Shown: positions 10,041 to 22,748 of the stretch, in pieces
Layout: each line of letters starts with the position of its first letter
Position numbering within the stretch: the stretch's first letter is position 1
Assembly: GCF_010389155.1 (NCBI RefSeq)
Contig: NC_057762.1
Span: forward strand, 4,017,513-4,081,512
DNA: 64,000 nucleotides
Reading direction: 5' to 3'
Source of the DNA: Erigeron canadensis
Taxonomy: Eukaryota > Streptophyta > Magnoliopsida > Asterales > Asteraceae
Translations under genes and position numbers: made by a program
Notes under the pieces: generated by a model
Databases searched by the model: none
Seen by the model: only the letters and a program-made list of their open reading frames with translations
What the model was told of the DNA's origin: nothing

Positions 10041-12144
10041 GAACAATGGTTATTAAATTTTATAAAGCAAAAACTTGAAAAAGATTTGAAGTTAGAGAGG
10101 ATGTAAAATGAATGTTTTAATCTTCAAAAGTAAAGGTTTTTTTTGAACATTAAATAAGTTTTTAAAAAAATTGATTTAATGTTAAGAGTAAGATATAAAA
10201 ATTTTAAGAAAGAAAATAAATCAACTTAACTAATTAACTTAAATTTTAAAAAATTGACCTGTTAATTCCAAATTATTTTCAATTCTATTATTCGATTCTT
10301 TTATATTTTAAGTTGATTTTGTGCTTTTTACGTATATAATGTTAGGCTACTATTTCCAATGCTATATCCTTACATGTTCATAGATATCTTTTGTTGTTTA
10401 TTATCATTGAAATTTGTCTAAAGTTAAGGATTTTATGGTGTATGTATGTTCATAGTTAAGGACATGTCTTTCGGCTTAATTTCTCCAATATTTTTTTTAT
10501 GTTTGTATATGTATGTAAGGATATGTAAAGATATTTATACGGTTAAAGGTAAAATTGAATATTCTAAAAATGTAAAAAGGATTTTAAAAATTTATAAAAA
10601 TATGATAGTCTAAATACTTGCTTAACATTCGAGCTAGGCTTATACAATAGTACTATTTTTGGCATGATGCATACTGGATTACTGGTTGCACACTTGCACC
10701 CATAGTTTTTTTTTCTTTTCTTATTTTCCACATTTGTACCTGTCCACCAACTATATATTGCCACATTTAGAGCATCTAATCTTTGCGTTCTCAGGCAACT
10801 ATCATTTCAAATAAGCCTGGCCGCTGGGGTACCCCGTCTCTCCTATACATTAAGTTATGTACCATCATTGTGCTCATAATATTAATATACAATTAATTTC
10901 ATAAATCACAAATTATTAATATAAGAACCAGCTCATAATATTAATATACAATTAATTTCATAAATCACAAATTATTAATATAAGAACCTTTGAGATATTG
11001 GATGAAATGATGAATGCTCCTACATATGCGCATCACACATGATATATATATATATATACATATTTTTGGCGTCTAAAGGATTTAATTTATTAATAAACGG
11101 CAAACTAACAAGGTGCTAGTCACCAAAGGTACAAAAGCATCATACATGCGATAACTTATATTGTTAAATGTAGGTATCGAGCTTTAAAAGCATATCTAAA
11201 GGATATAAACAAAAGACTAAAAAAATTGTTTATTAAAGAAGGGCGACCAATGAATGATACACAGATTAACCTGCAATAATTCATAAGCGAGTGTATTTAC
11301 CACAGATACCAGAAAGTCTTGGGTTTATGCCGAGACACGTTATAGGCATAATCGTATATTGAGTCGGGTATATCCTGAGTTATATACAGGTTGCGATTGT
11401 GGGCCAATTGAATATCATCGGCTCAACCTTTGCCACAAATTAAGGAAGAGTCATGAGCACACATATTAGGAAAATCAATGTCTTAATCAGGTGATAGCGT
11501 TTACATTTTTTAGCCAATTACTATCAAAAGTCTCGGTTCACATTTCTTTTTTGTAAGTATATAGGTAAATCGCTTTTGGCCGCTCCAACTAAAATCAACA
11601 ACATGAACCCCTTTAGTTTGGAAAAAAATGTCAAACCAAGGTTATTGTTTTGTTTGAGTTATATGACTCAAGCAAAATGAACCGCGATGTCAACACTCTT
11701 ACTTAATTACATCGTACGTTTGTAAGAAATAGCCCAAGAAGCGGTGTGGTGATGACTATAGAGAAGCGTTTGATTGAGGACTAAGCCCTATGCCCAATTC
11801 CAACTTGGGCAAGGACCATTATTTCTATGGGGACTTGCTAAAATTGGTCTAGGTCTTAGGGATAGTTCAGAAGAGTGGTGCATAGTTACAAACTTCCAAT
11901 ATGATCGTGGTTGGTTGTATTAGAATGATTGTTTGTGATATTACAGTTGCTTGAAATGTAATCTCCAACCTAATTACATGAGGAATTGATATTGATATAT
12001 ATCTTTTAATTATTATATCACATTTGTGCATTTAATATTTACAGTAATGATATTTATATAATGTGATAAGATATTAGAAAATATGGTACAGATATCACCT
12101 CCTAATTACATATTTACATATACACAAGAATCTTTGACAATATT
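10041..12144. other. AT-rich intergenic DNA, no gene seen
   Basis: No credible coding frame or RNA gene. 11280-11960 has somewhat higher complexity and could be a very old transposon remnant, but no motif supports a family. It contains the direct duplication listed at 10872-10988. Confidence 0.5.
10872..10988. repeat. Perfect 59-bp tandem duplication
   Basis: A unit starting GCTCATAATATTAATATACA at 10872 is repeated at 10931 with no mismatch that I can see, indicating a very recent duplication or an assembly artefact. Confidence 0.9.
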
Positions 12145-13374
12145 AATATATATATTAAAAAGCAAAGTACGGATTTACGTGTAAAAAATAGTGAACTTCT
12201 TATTCCTTTTATTTTCACCACAATATTTTGACTCTTTAAACTTTTAACACTAAACTTTTATACCTTTTTACTTTTCTTTTATTTTGACAACAAATATTTT
12301 ATTTTTTTTAGTTTTACCACAGTATTTTAATTAATTACATTTATGTATTAAACTTCTATGCTTTTTTATTTTATTTACACCACAAACTTTTTATCCCTTT
12401 TGTTTTTACTACAATACTTTTCACTTTTAGGACTAAAATTTATACTTTTTCTTTCTTTCTATTTTTATCACAACACTTTAACTGTTTACACTTTTAGCAT
12501 TTAAATTTTATACCTTTTTATTTTCTTTTATTTTCACCACAAACTTTCTTTTCTTTTTATTTTTACCATAATACTTTAACTCTTTACACTTTCAGCACCA
12601 AACTTTTATAATTTTTGATTTTTTTAAATTTTTACCACAAACTTTTTATTCTTTTTTATTTTCATCACAATACTTTAACTCTTTTTACTTTTAGCACTAA
12701 ATTTTATACTTTTTGGTTTTCTTTTATTTCACCACAACATTTCAGCCTCTTACACTTTTATTACTAAACCTTTATACATTTTGATTTCCTTTTATTTTCA
12801 CCACAACATTTTAGTCTCTTACACTTTTAGGTTTTAGCACTAAACTATTATGCGAACTACTTTCCCCTTCACACATATAGACTGTTCGTTTTTTAACAGT
12901 CGTGTGCAAAGAATAATAACCTTTTTATTCTTTTATTTTTACTACAACATTTTAACCCCTTACACTTTTAGCACTAAACTTTTATACTTTTTGATTTTTC
13001 TTTATTTTCACCACAACATTTTAGCCTCTAACCCTTTTAGCACTAAACTTTTATACGAATTACTTTAACTTTCACACAAAACTTTTATTGTTCATTTTCT
13101 AAGTGACAAATGTCAACTTTTGTTTTATTTTTAATCATTTAAATAATACATGTTTTCTTCAAAAAGTTTGTGGTATGTTAACCTCGATCCATGAACGTAC
13201 ATCTATTTGTAACACATTATTTCATCATTATCGAAATGTCGTAACTAATATACTTATTTCTATACATTTTGTTATTTCTATCAAAAATTTACTTTAATAG
13301 ATTTCAATAATTTAGTCTATTAAATCGTAACAAATATAATGTCTCCCAGGGCAACGCCCGGGTAACATATCTCG
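12145..13374 (+). mobile_element. Helitron-like element A with internal minisatellite
   Basis: The left end (ATATATATTAAAAAGCAAAG, about 12148) and right end (GGGCAACGCCCGGGTAACAT then ATCTCG, 13349-13374) match element B at 13375-14226. The right end has a GC-rich hairpin and CTCG followed by T. The body is mostly the repeat array at 12200-13080. No protein is coded. Confidence 0.55.
12200..13080. repeat. Imperfect minisatellite, unit about 60-65 bp
   Basis: More than ten diverged copies carry the ordered words TTTTCACCACAA, ACTTTAACTC, ACACTTTTAGCAC and AAACTTTTATAC, then a T-rich spacer. The short open frame at 12850-13068 is a by-product of the repeats. Confidence 0.75.
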
Positions 13375-14226
13375 TTATATATATATTAAAAACAAAGTCA
13401 TTGATACGCGTGCAAAGAATAGTAACGGGCCACTTTAATTTTCTTTGAGCTTGTTTTCATTTCTTAACAGGTCATTTCCATTTTAATTTGGCCTGACTAA
13501 TGGGCCAACTTTATTTTCTTTAAACCCGCCAATAATTTTTTTAATTTTGAGCTTAACATATATAATTTGTTTTGAAACTGATGTTTTGATCTATTAAATT
13601 GTTTTTATTTGTTTTACAAATATGACTTATTTTAATTGAATATTATCATTATTCTAAGTTTCTTACACTTTTAACACTTTTTGAGCCCGTTTTCATTTTT
13701 TAACAGGCCATTTCCATTTTATTTGGGTCGTTTTTAGTTTTTTAATTTGGCCCGACTAATGGGCCAACTTTATTTTCTTTGAACCCGTTAATATATTTTT
13801 AATTTTGAGCTTAACATATATAATTTGTTTTGAAACTTATGTTTTGATTTATTAAATTGTTTCTAATTTGTTTACAAAGATTATTTATTTTAATTGAATA
13901 TTATTATTATTATAAGTTTCTTACCCTTTTAACACTTTTAAGAATATCGCATCTTATCACAGTAGTGGGTACGTTTTGAATATATACACGTAGTCATCTC
14001 CAACTATTAATTTGTAATACTTATTAGTTTTTAATTTTATTTTGGATGATGTTTTATATTGTCAAGTTTCTTTATTTAATAATAGCTTATTCATCAAAAG
14101 ATAAATATCAACTCAATTTTTCAAACTATATAATATGTCTGAAAACATGTTACTGCATAAATTTACCTCATATGAAATACAATAAATATAATGTCTCCCG
14201 GGGCAACGCCCGGGTGACATATCTCG
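13375..14226 (+). mobile_element. Helitron-like element B
   Basis: It begins with TATATATATATTAAAAACAA directly after the end of element A and ends in a hairpin (GGGGCAACGCCCGGGT) plus ATCTCG. Elements A and B are therefore head to tail. It contains an internal near-repeat of a TTTAATTTGGCC(C)GACTAATGG word (about 13485 and 13742). No coding content. Confidence 0.5.
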
Positions 14227-14367
14227 TTCCATTTTAATAGTAAATATTTGAATAGATTATTACGTGTGCTTGCTTTTTGTAGTTGTAAGTGTATTGTTGT
14301 TCCAACGAAACTCCGAATGCTTTTGCAACTTGTTTCATTAAATGTAATGCCCCTTTAAATTAATATA

Positions 14368-14717
14368 CGAGAACAGTACCCGCATGTTGTGACGGTGATG
14401 TAGGTGATGGCGGGGTGATGATGTAATGGCGGCGGCTATGATGGGGTGATGTACATGACAGGCTCCACCCTTAGCCGTCTGGGCTCCGTCCTCGGATTTA
14501 AAAATTTGTTGAAAGTATATCGAATGACCACTCTAATGAAAGAGTATGAAATTTTAAGAACACTCATATAATTTTTATAATTTATCGATTGACGGTTTTT
14601 GAGATAAAAAATTTTGAATAAATAAGAAGAATAAAATGATTTATAGAGGAGAGAAAAAAAATGATTGATTGAGATTTGAGAAGAGAAATTAGTTATTTTA
14701 GGTAAATATAGAATAGA
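14368..14717 (-). mobile_element. Short Helitron-like element, minus orientation
   Basis: The minus-strand 3' end is CTCG (plus CGAG, 14368-14371) next to a hairpin-forming GTACCCGCATG segment. The 5' TC lies at 14717-14716 with A outside. The body is shared with 44151-44477 (TCGGATTTAAAAATT, AAAGTATATCGAATGA, TAATTTTTATAATTTATCGA). No coding content. Confidence 0.5.
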
Positions 14718-15672
14718 TATGAGGGTCATTTTCAAGAAGTAAATGTGGAAACCTATGATCCACAAAAACTCCAAACAGGTAGGCGTACCCGTTTTGGAAA
14801 CTCCATGGGAACGAAAACTCGTACGAAACACGTACGAAATGTTTCCTTGAAGTTTCCGTATATACCGAAACGTTTCTGTGAAGCTTCCACACGGTATCTA
14901 TTTAATATTAGGGTTTCAATGAGTTTTTTCTATTCCAAATACATAACCCCAAACACAAACCAGCTACATTATACATTTGAGATTACCATCAAGCTTTTTC
15001 TATTCCAAAACTGATTAATAAAAATTAATCCGTGGTCACTGGTCACCATCAAACATATATTATAAAATTATACATATATGATTATACATAATCTCTCAAG
15101 TCTCAAGTCTTTCTCTACATAAAATCAAATTTTTTTATTTTTTAAATATTTTTATTAATGTCGTATCTTTGTCGTACCCGTATCCTAAATTTTTTAGTTT
15201 TGCCGTTCCCCATTCCCACGTCCCTTTGCCGTATCCATTTCGGTGCTACATAGGTTGAAACTTAAAATCAAAATTGAAAATTTAAGTTCAATGTTGAAAA
15301 TCTATAAAGCTAACGTACATCGTACGAATATTGAGACTAGTATTTATGGTAAAAGTACTAGATTTTAGATCTGTGTCCAACACTAGAAACAGGGTTTACG
15401 ATATTATCACTATTAGAATTTCATACATTTAATTTATAAAAGCTGATAATTTTGAAAATATACAGTTTTAAGTGTTATACTTTACAAGTTTTAGTACAAT
15501 AATCATAGGTTCATCATCGTCATTATTAGATGAGACATATAAATGAAATTTAAAAATAAATATAAATGATATATTCAGGGCTAAAAAGAGTAAATTATTG
15601 ATGAAAAATAACAAAGTGTAAATTAATGAAACTTTTTCTACAAATTAATATAAATGTTACTATAATAATATA
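14718..15672. other. Intergenic DNA, no gene seen
   Basis: Moderate complexity, with no domain in any frame. The plus-strand frame at 14745-15014 has no recognisable homology. Several words (CGTACCCGT, CGAAACG-type, 14785-14880) look like a repeat remnant. Confidence 0.4.
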
Positions 15673-15702
15673 CTAGATTATTGTCCCGCGTAATACGCGA
15701 AA
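15673..15702 (-). mobile_element. Helitron 3' terminus, minus orientation
   Basis: CTAG (15673-15676) preceded by A, then about nine bases and the palindrome CGCGTAATACGCG. Read on the minus strand this is hairpin, short spacer, CTAG, T: a canonical Helitron 3' end. The 5' end was not fixed; a degraded second hairpin (CCCGCATATTACGCGAG) lies at about 16739. Confidence 0.55.
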
Positions 15703-17704
15703 TAACGTATTTAATTAGTGACAAGTTATCGTTTCACAATATCATATATTGACAACTACAAAAAAAAAGATGTTGAAAATAGATTAATTAGTATCATGAT
15801 GCCAAAGATGCAAATTAATTAGTATCTTATTGTAATGAGTTAATATGCATATAAGCAAATTTTCATTGAAAACTATCGCATTTACGGTCAAAGTTAATGT
15901 ATGTTTGTATAAACAATTAGTAACACTTTCAAATTATTGTATCAAGTGATAGTTTGAAATTCAATATAAATAGATTTGTTTAGCGGAATATAAATAAGAG
16001 CTCTATATGGATTTGACTTCTTTTTAATTAGTATAACTATATTAATCATTTTTTACAATTTTCACGGAGTTTAATGTTTATATAAATAAACATATAAATA
16101 AAATTTAACAAAACAAAAGTAGTTAGCATTTGAACTACGTATGTTTGGAATGAAACCCAGTAATATCGAAAACCCTATTAATTATCCACTCCTACAAATT
16201 TTGAAAGTGTAATTTATACCCTGATGGATTTTCCAAAGGTTTAAGATCTTGCCAATTGCTCACCTTTTGAAAGTTTACTTTTTGTGTTTATAGTTAACCT
16301 TTTGAATTTTTAAAATTAATTTTACATTAATATATTAAGAGTTTCGGATTATGTACTTATATATTAATATTATATTTGAAACAAATATTGAGTTTATGTA
16401 AGAAATTTTAAAAACTAAAATATTTAGGAAATTAAAATCTTAAACTTTTAATATGTACTTTAATTAACATCACTTATGTAAAAGCAAATTATAATACTAT
16501 AATCAAGATTTGAAATTTCATAATGTAATCTTATAAGAGATCCTAAATTTCAACATTTAAGTTTATTAAGAAAAATATATAATAAATAACTTATTAAAAG
16601 TGTCAAGTAATAAGTTTTTCAATTTGATAGGATCAACAACATAAGCAAATGTTGATTAGGTGAAATAAAATATTTCAATTGATTAATAATTATTTAAGAA
16701 AATCGTATTTTTGTATATATAAAAGTTAAATTATATTTTCCCGCATATTACGCGAGACAATATAAATACGCGAGATAAACATAATAAGTTTTAAAAATAA
16801 CATAATTATTAATTATAGATAAAACGTTAAAATACAATTGTATTGTTATTTAAAGTTTTATTTGCATCAAATATGGCTAGTAAGATATATAAATTTTTGT
16901 ATAATGACAATGTAATGTTAAATACATCTAATACTGGTGAAGATAGTAATATTCAAAATTGCTCTTTAGTGTAGTTGGTTTTTATAATATGGTTGTTATA
17001 TATTTGTATAATGACGATATAAAAGTAAATATAAATAAAACACTTTATTTACTATAATGATTAAATTTCAACTCATTTAGGTGGGTTGGCCACCATGACA
17101 TCATTGAGAGTCTGTTATCTTGAGGGACGCATATTTAATTCTTGCCATGGATAAGACTGATAATTATAGTTAATCATCGATGCAAAAAAACTCAACATTG
17201 AGGTTTCGTATGTACCAATTTGGTACACGAGATCAAAGGGTTCTCATCGATCTACTTTATGTTATATCTATGTTGCCATGTATGATCTTTATAATCAATT
17301 TTGATCATAATCATTAATTATAATCCTAATCATTAATATTTAATTTTCCATTTTCTATATAGGTACAAAGATTATATACATGATACTACTTTTTTTTATT
17401 ATTATTAATTCGTTGATAGTTATCTTTTATCAAATAAGATTGTTTATTATATTATGTTTATTAGTTTTTTTGAAAAGTATTTATTATATTATATTTAAAA
17501 ATTATATATCATGAGAAAGATTTTTTTGATTTATAAATATTTATGTTTTATTAGTCTTGCTTTTATATATACTTGGCGTATATCATATATTCATAAAATA
17601 TAATTTAATTGTTTCTATCAGTTGTAATCTGACAGTTCTTTATATTACCATAACTATGAATAATAATGTAACTATCAATTATTGTTTTTATATTTATGTT
17701 CTCA
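15703..17704. other. AT-rich DNA, probably Helitron bodies
   Basis: No gene seen. It lies between two oppositely oriented Helitron 3' termini and has the low complexity of such bodies. Confidence 0.4.
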
Positions 17705-17736
17705 ATTATCTCGTACAACGTACGAGATTAATCTAG
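17705..17736 (+). mobile_element. Helitron 3' terminus, plus orientation
   Basis: The hairpin CTCGTACAACGTACGAG is followed by six bases, CTAG (17733-17736) and T. The next bases (TATCTAATATATATAGTG) offer an A|TC start, so another element may follow head to tail. The start of this copy was not identified. Confidence 0.5.
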
Positions 17737-18411
17737 TATCTAATATATATAGTGAATGGCATGTTTTTTCTTTAATTAATAAATTAATAGTTATCTATAT
17801 TGGTTAAATAATAATCAGATAATCTAAAAGACTTTAATGTATATAATATAATTGTAAACAATTTGATAACTTAATAGTATAGTTACAATATGAACTCATA
17901 AATGCATGAATATATATATATATATATATATATTAGTTTATTATGTTTACACATTACACTGATCGATCGATCTGTGATTTCCTATGTATATATATACTTT
18001 ATTAAATATACAATATCTAATTATTTAAAATACAAGGACTAATATTATGTTTTCTTAATTTTAGTGATTAAATATTAATGGTGGAAAGTGTAAATTAGTT
18101 ATGGAAAACAAAAAAGTGTAAATTATTTAAATTAGATGGACTAATGTTGTGTTTACTTAATATTAAATTTGGTAATGGTACTATTATTTAGATATAAGGG
18201 TTGTAATCAAAAGTTGGAACTCATCTAACGGTCCTTGTTTCTCCATAAAAGAATTTAGGACCTTGTTATATATGTTGGTAGATTTGGATAATGATTATTA
18301 GAATTTTTAATTCATAGTTAATCTAAATGATTACATAAGCGAGAGTCAATTTGATGAAATTGAGCGATTTGATTGGTTAATAAGTCATTAGTTCAACTGT
18401 TTTATAGTATA

Positions 18412-18955
18412 CTAGTGCTTAGTCCCGTCTATTGGACGGGTAGTTCTCAATCTATATAAATCTTATAATTATTGTGAAACAAAAAGTGTATGACCAATAT
18501 CACAATTTAATGAATACGAAAGCTAAAGAATAAACATATGAAAATTAATTTCATATAAATATTGATTCCACCTTACCTTTTTTTTTTCCAATTTAGTTAA
18601 ATAAAAAAAGAAGCAAAACGTGTATGACCAATATTATAACTTATTCAATACGGAAGTTAAAAAGAAACATATGAAAATTAACTTCCTATAAATATTTATT
18701 CTAGTTTACCCTTTTTTTCAACTTTAGTTATATAAAATGAGAAATAAAAAGTATAGAGTATATAATTTGAAAAATACATACCAATTCATTAACAAAGACC
18801 ATCTCGAACATTTTGATTTTCTTCTTTTTGGTCGAAGGTTTTTTCTTAGGGTTGAGAATATATGAGGGTTTAACAAGACATAATAAACCTATAATTTGGA
18901 CAACTAACTAAACTAAAAGAGATAATAATAACAATAACATAAGAATTGAATGTTA

Positions 18956-19017
<62 letters not shown>

Positions 19018-19133
19018 TTAAATATGAACAAAATATATAAATAAAAAAGCCTTTTTGGTAGTGGATCTTAGCTTTTTTTTTTGCCGTAAGTTTTTCTTAG
19101 GATTGTAATATGTGAGGGTTTTACTAGGTGGTG

Positions 19134-19167
<34 letters not shown>

Positions 19168-19325
19168 TAATATTAATAATAAAGATATTTTTATTAAAAG
19201 TCAGCCATTTTTTATTAAATAAATATTTAAAAAAATAGATGATTAATAAAGAGGGAGTATTAGGTTAAAGGAGGGAGATTAGGGGTGTCAAGTGTACTCC
19301 GAACTGTATTATTATAGATTATAGA
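18412..19325 (-). mobile_element. Helitron, 914 bp, minus orientation
   Basis: The minus-strand 3' end shows a hairpin (CCCGTC...GACGGG), a short spacer and CTAG at 18415-18412, with T outside. The 5' end is TC at 19325-19324 with A outside. Both ends and parts of the interior (AATCAAAATGTTCGAGATGG, minus strand, near 18815) match the Helitron at 55908-57598, so both belong to one non-autonomous family. It carries a TAA microsatellite. No Rep-helicase coding sequence. Confidence 0.75.
18955..19015. repeat. TAA microsatellite
   Basis: About 20 uninterrupted TAA units inside the minus-strand Helitron. Confidence 0.95.
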
Positions 19326-19348
19326 TATTAAGATAAGATGAAGATAAG

Positions 19349-19431
<83 letters not shown>
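19349..19431. repeat. ATA/TAA microsatellite
   Basis: About 27 trinucleotide units just outside the Helitron 5' end. The poly-tyrosine frame on the minus strand is an artefact of this run. Confidence 0.95.
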
Positions 19432-19432
<1 letters not shown>

Positions 19433-21215
19433 GGAAGAGGAAGGCCGGAAGGGGGACTTGGGAAGTAATACGAGATTACGAGTATATGTTATAATCCCAG
19501 GTTCCCAGCCCAATAACTTCCTTATCCTTTTATATGTCATGTTGGGCCCAATGTTTATAGGAGGTTTAATGGTCAACTACGAACAATTTTTTCCCCCTTG
19601 TTAAATACACTTCTAAAGCTGTAGTACTTAAGGTTCATAATATAGTTGTACATTTATCTTAAAATTCAAGGGTAAGCTTCGGATATGAAAATATAAAATT
19701 TTTTATGTACGTTAACTACAACCCTTAGGTCTGTATTTACCGTTTTCTTTCTTTCATTTTTCTTTTATATTTTTTATACAAACCTAAACGTTTTTCACAA
19801 CATCGTTGAGTATAACATCTTGATCATGTTTGATGATATATGGCTGAAAAAAATGATATAAATATCATTACCTTTTCGATATTGAATGATGAAATTAAAC
19901 ATTTGAGAACATGGTTTACAATTAATAATTAGTTCGATTTTGAAACCATATCTTGAACGTGACATGAATCAACTTTGTTTCACCAAAAGAAGTGTTAGGG
20001 CATGTTCGTTTTTTTTTTAACGGCAATATATTAAAATAAAAGGCCACCAGCAAATTACTAGAGAGCCCAAAAGTACAAGAGTATAAAAAAGTTACAAGTA
20101 TAAGCCTCAAAGAACACGACAAAACTACGGAACAAGAAGAAGGCAATTAAGTCATTCAACCCAAGAAATTCGTTTCTTTTTGCATCTACACGAATACCAC
20201 ATATAGGTCTGGGTAACAATGAGATCATACAGGGCATGTTTGTTTTTCAACCATAATGTAATTGAACTCATAAAATGACTGAATAGATAAATAATTATTG
20301 TACGAATTAAGTCAATACAGTTATCTTTCATTCTTTTGGTTATTAAGTAAAAACAAAACAATCACTTTTGACCACTTAATGGATTACTTATTTTTGATTA
20401 AGTCAACCTTTTAACTTAAAAAGCTAAACAAACACTATCTTAGTTTCTTATTTAAATCAAATGAATATTTCAACCTTTAAAAAGTAACAAGAATGGTACC
20501 CGTTGGTTGCGGTGGTGTCGATAGTGTCGGTGGTGGTGATGTGATGGCGACGATGGCGTTGGCGGTAACGGGTGGTGGTGGGGAGAACGGTGGCGGTGAT
20601 GGCGAGTAGTGTAGGTTATTGATGTAATTTGGTTTAAATGTATTATACATCATGCATTAATATGTGTATTTTGTTGAAAGTTGAAAACTTTATTTGCTTT
20701 ATAATACAGTTTCGTATAATCATGTTGCAGTAACCAGTATTCAAAATTCATTTTGCTAGATATACTCATTTCAGTTTTGTATGTGATAAAGATTGTATGT
20801 CTTCATTTTCCGGTTTTATAACAACTTCTGCATACTCCTATAGATTTATTTTATAACAAAATATTTATAAAATAAGTATTTTTATTTAAACTTTTTTTTT
20901 AAAATACAAATAACTATCTATTAATAATATATATATATATTATATGATATAAATTTTTTTTATTTATAAACTATTTTTAAAGTATAATTTAGGTATTAAT
21001 ATACGTAATCGAACAAATTTTCACGAACATAATCGAACTATTTTTCACGAACATAAACGAACGAACGTTTACGAATAGATTATCGAATGTTCATGAACAT
21101 AAATGAACGAACAAGATCTTTGTTCAAGTTCGTTTATTTAACTAAATGAACAAACACGAACAAATTTCCCGCCGAACGGTTCATGAACTGTTCAGTTCGT
21201 TTACAACCCTACCTG
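19432..21215. other. Intergenic DNA with hAT-like and GC-trinucleotide remnants
   Basis: No gene. 20490-20600 is a GGTGGTG/GGCGATGG-rich low-complexity patch like those before Helitron-like CTCG ends elsewhere. 21000-21210 is rich in GAACGAAC/TTCGTTTA words and ends GTTTACAACCCTA, a plant hAT-type end; its left end was not found. Confidence 0.45.
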
Positions 21216-21336
21216 TGTTAACACACGGACAATCTATTTTGATTTTTGCCTCTTCTCAGTTTAACAAACTTGAAAATCAAGTCGAACTATTCTCAGGTGA
21301 TAGTTTTATATTCAAATACAACACATATATACAAAA

Positions 21337-22748
21337 CTAGATTTTTGACCCGCGCGATGCGCGAGCTGTATAAAAAACTATATAATACACTTTATATATG
21401 AAAAAACGATAGCGAACATATTTCATTAGAATTACGTGATGTGAACTATATAAATAGTTTAGTAACATATAAATATATGGTTGAACAGAAATAGATTCAA
21501 CCAAAAGTTTGACAAAATATGAACTTAAAGAGATAGAAGGACTTAAGCTATTAAGTTATACTTTAAATTATCATTAAGAATTTAGTAATATGTTTTTCTT
21601 CTAGTAATTCTAGTAATTTGTCTTTTGTTGCCACTAAATGATCTACATCTAGAACATGTATCATGTAGTCGTCTTGTTACAACAGAACTCAAAGACATAC
21701 AATTTGATCCTTAATGTAAAGTAACAATTCCACTACATTTCTCTCCAAAAAAGTTAAAAGTCACATGAAAAATTACAATTGGCTGGATATATAATTCAAA
21801 GAGGATAATTTGACTATGCCTTGTGTGTTGAATGTTCTTCTTAACATTCAAAAAGTAAAACAGTTATATTCATTTGAAGGTGTTGCTGCGATTTTTAGAA
21901 ATGGATTATCAACACCATGGTGGTTTTAATTTTTGTTTAATCTAATTGACTAATCCAGAAGAGGTAGAATGTGCCGTTCCAAAAAAGAAAGAAAAAGAAA
22001 ATTAGGATGTAGAATTTGGTTTAATGGTGGGGTAGGTCTCGGACTCCGGGTGATTTACAATTACTTGAATTTATATGACTCAATTTTTTTTGGTTTTGCT
22101 AAACGAAACCCTAAGGGTTTTTGTTAAAGTGTATTAATTAGTTTTACGTTTACCATAAAACCCATCTTATTTGTACTTACCGGCTATTGGCAAAGAAGAA
22201 GGTATACACCAAGGTAGTTTTTATACTTAAAAGAGGATATTGTTTATTAAAACAAAAAGTTTAAATTTGGAACATATATTTAAGGTGTAGTTAATATAAT
22301 GTTAAGATTTATGAGTTTTGATGTTATCTTTTAACTAATTAAATCTATTTTTTAGACTTAATTTGTTTTATTTTTGTATATTCATATAGTTTTGAAAACT
22401 TCCATATAATTATCATAAGAAAAAAAGGAAAAGAACTTTATGTAATGTTGAATAAAAAAGATAATGAAATATCATTAGGTATAGACGTGATTTTTTAGTT
22501 AAAGAGAAGATATCATTTTATCTAAATGAGAAGATCTTAGATTTCTACAATATATTTATTTATTTATTAATTAATTAATATATATAAGTTCATTTTTTTT
22601 CTAAATATATAGTTTATTTTTGAAAAAAATATGGAGTTGACACATAGGATAAAATCTTATGTGCCATTTTTTCAATATAGTTTTAGATTGTAAGAGGACT
22701 TTAAAAAACTTGATTAACTATTTTTTTTTTATAAGAGTTATAGATAGA
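21337..22748 (-). mobile_element. Helitron, about 1.41 kb, minus orientation
   Basis: The minus-strand 3' end is a hairpin (CGCGCATCGCGCG) then CTAG (21340-21337) with T outside; the 5' TC is at 22748-22747 with A outside. It interrupts the block shared with CAD1 intron 3, which supports the boundaries. It also carries an AACCCTAAGGGTTTT segment related to 44640-44790. No coding content. Confidence 0.65.

Noticed and set aside
11280..11960. Possible copia-type gag remnant
   Set aside because: A weak CDCG-like word on the plus strand was the only hint; no capsid or other domain could be followed.
19328..19576. Minus-strand frame with a poly-tyrosine run
   Set aside because: It is the translation of the TAA microsatellite.
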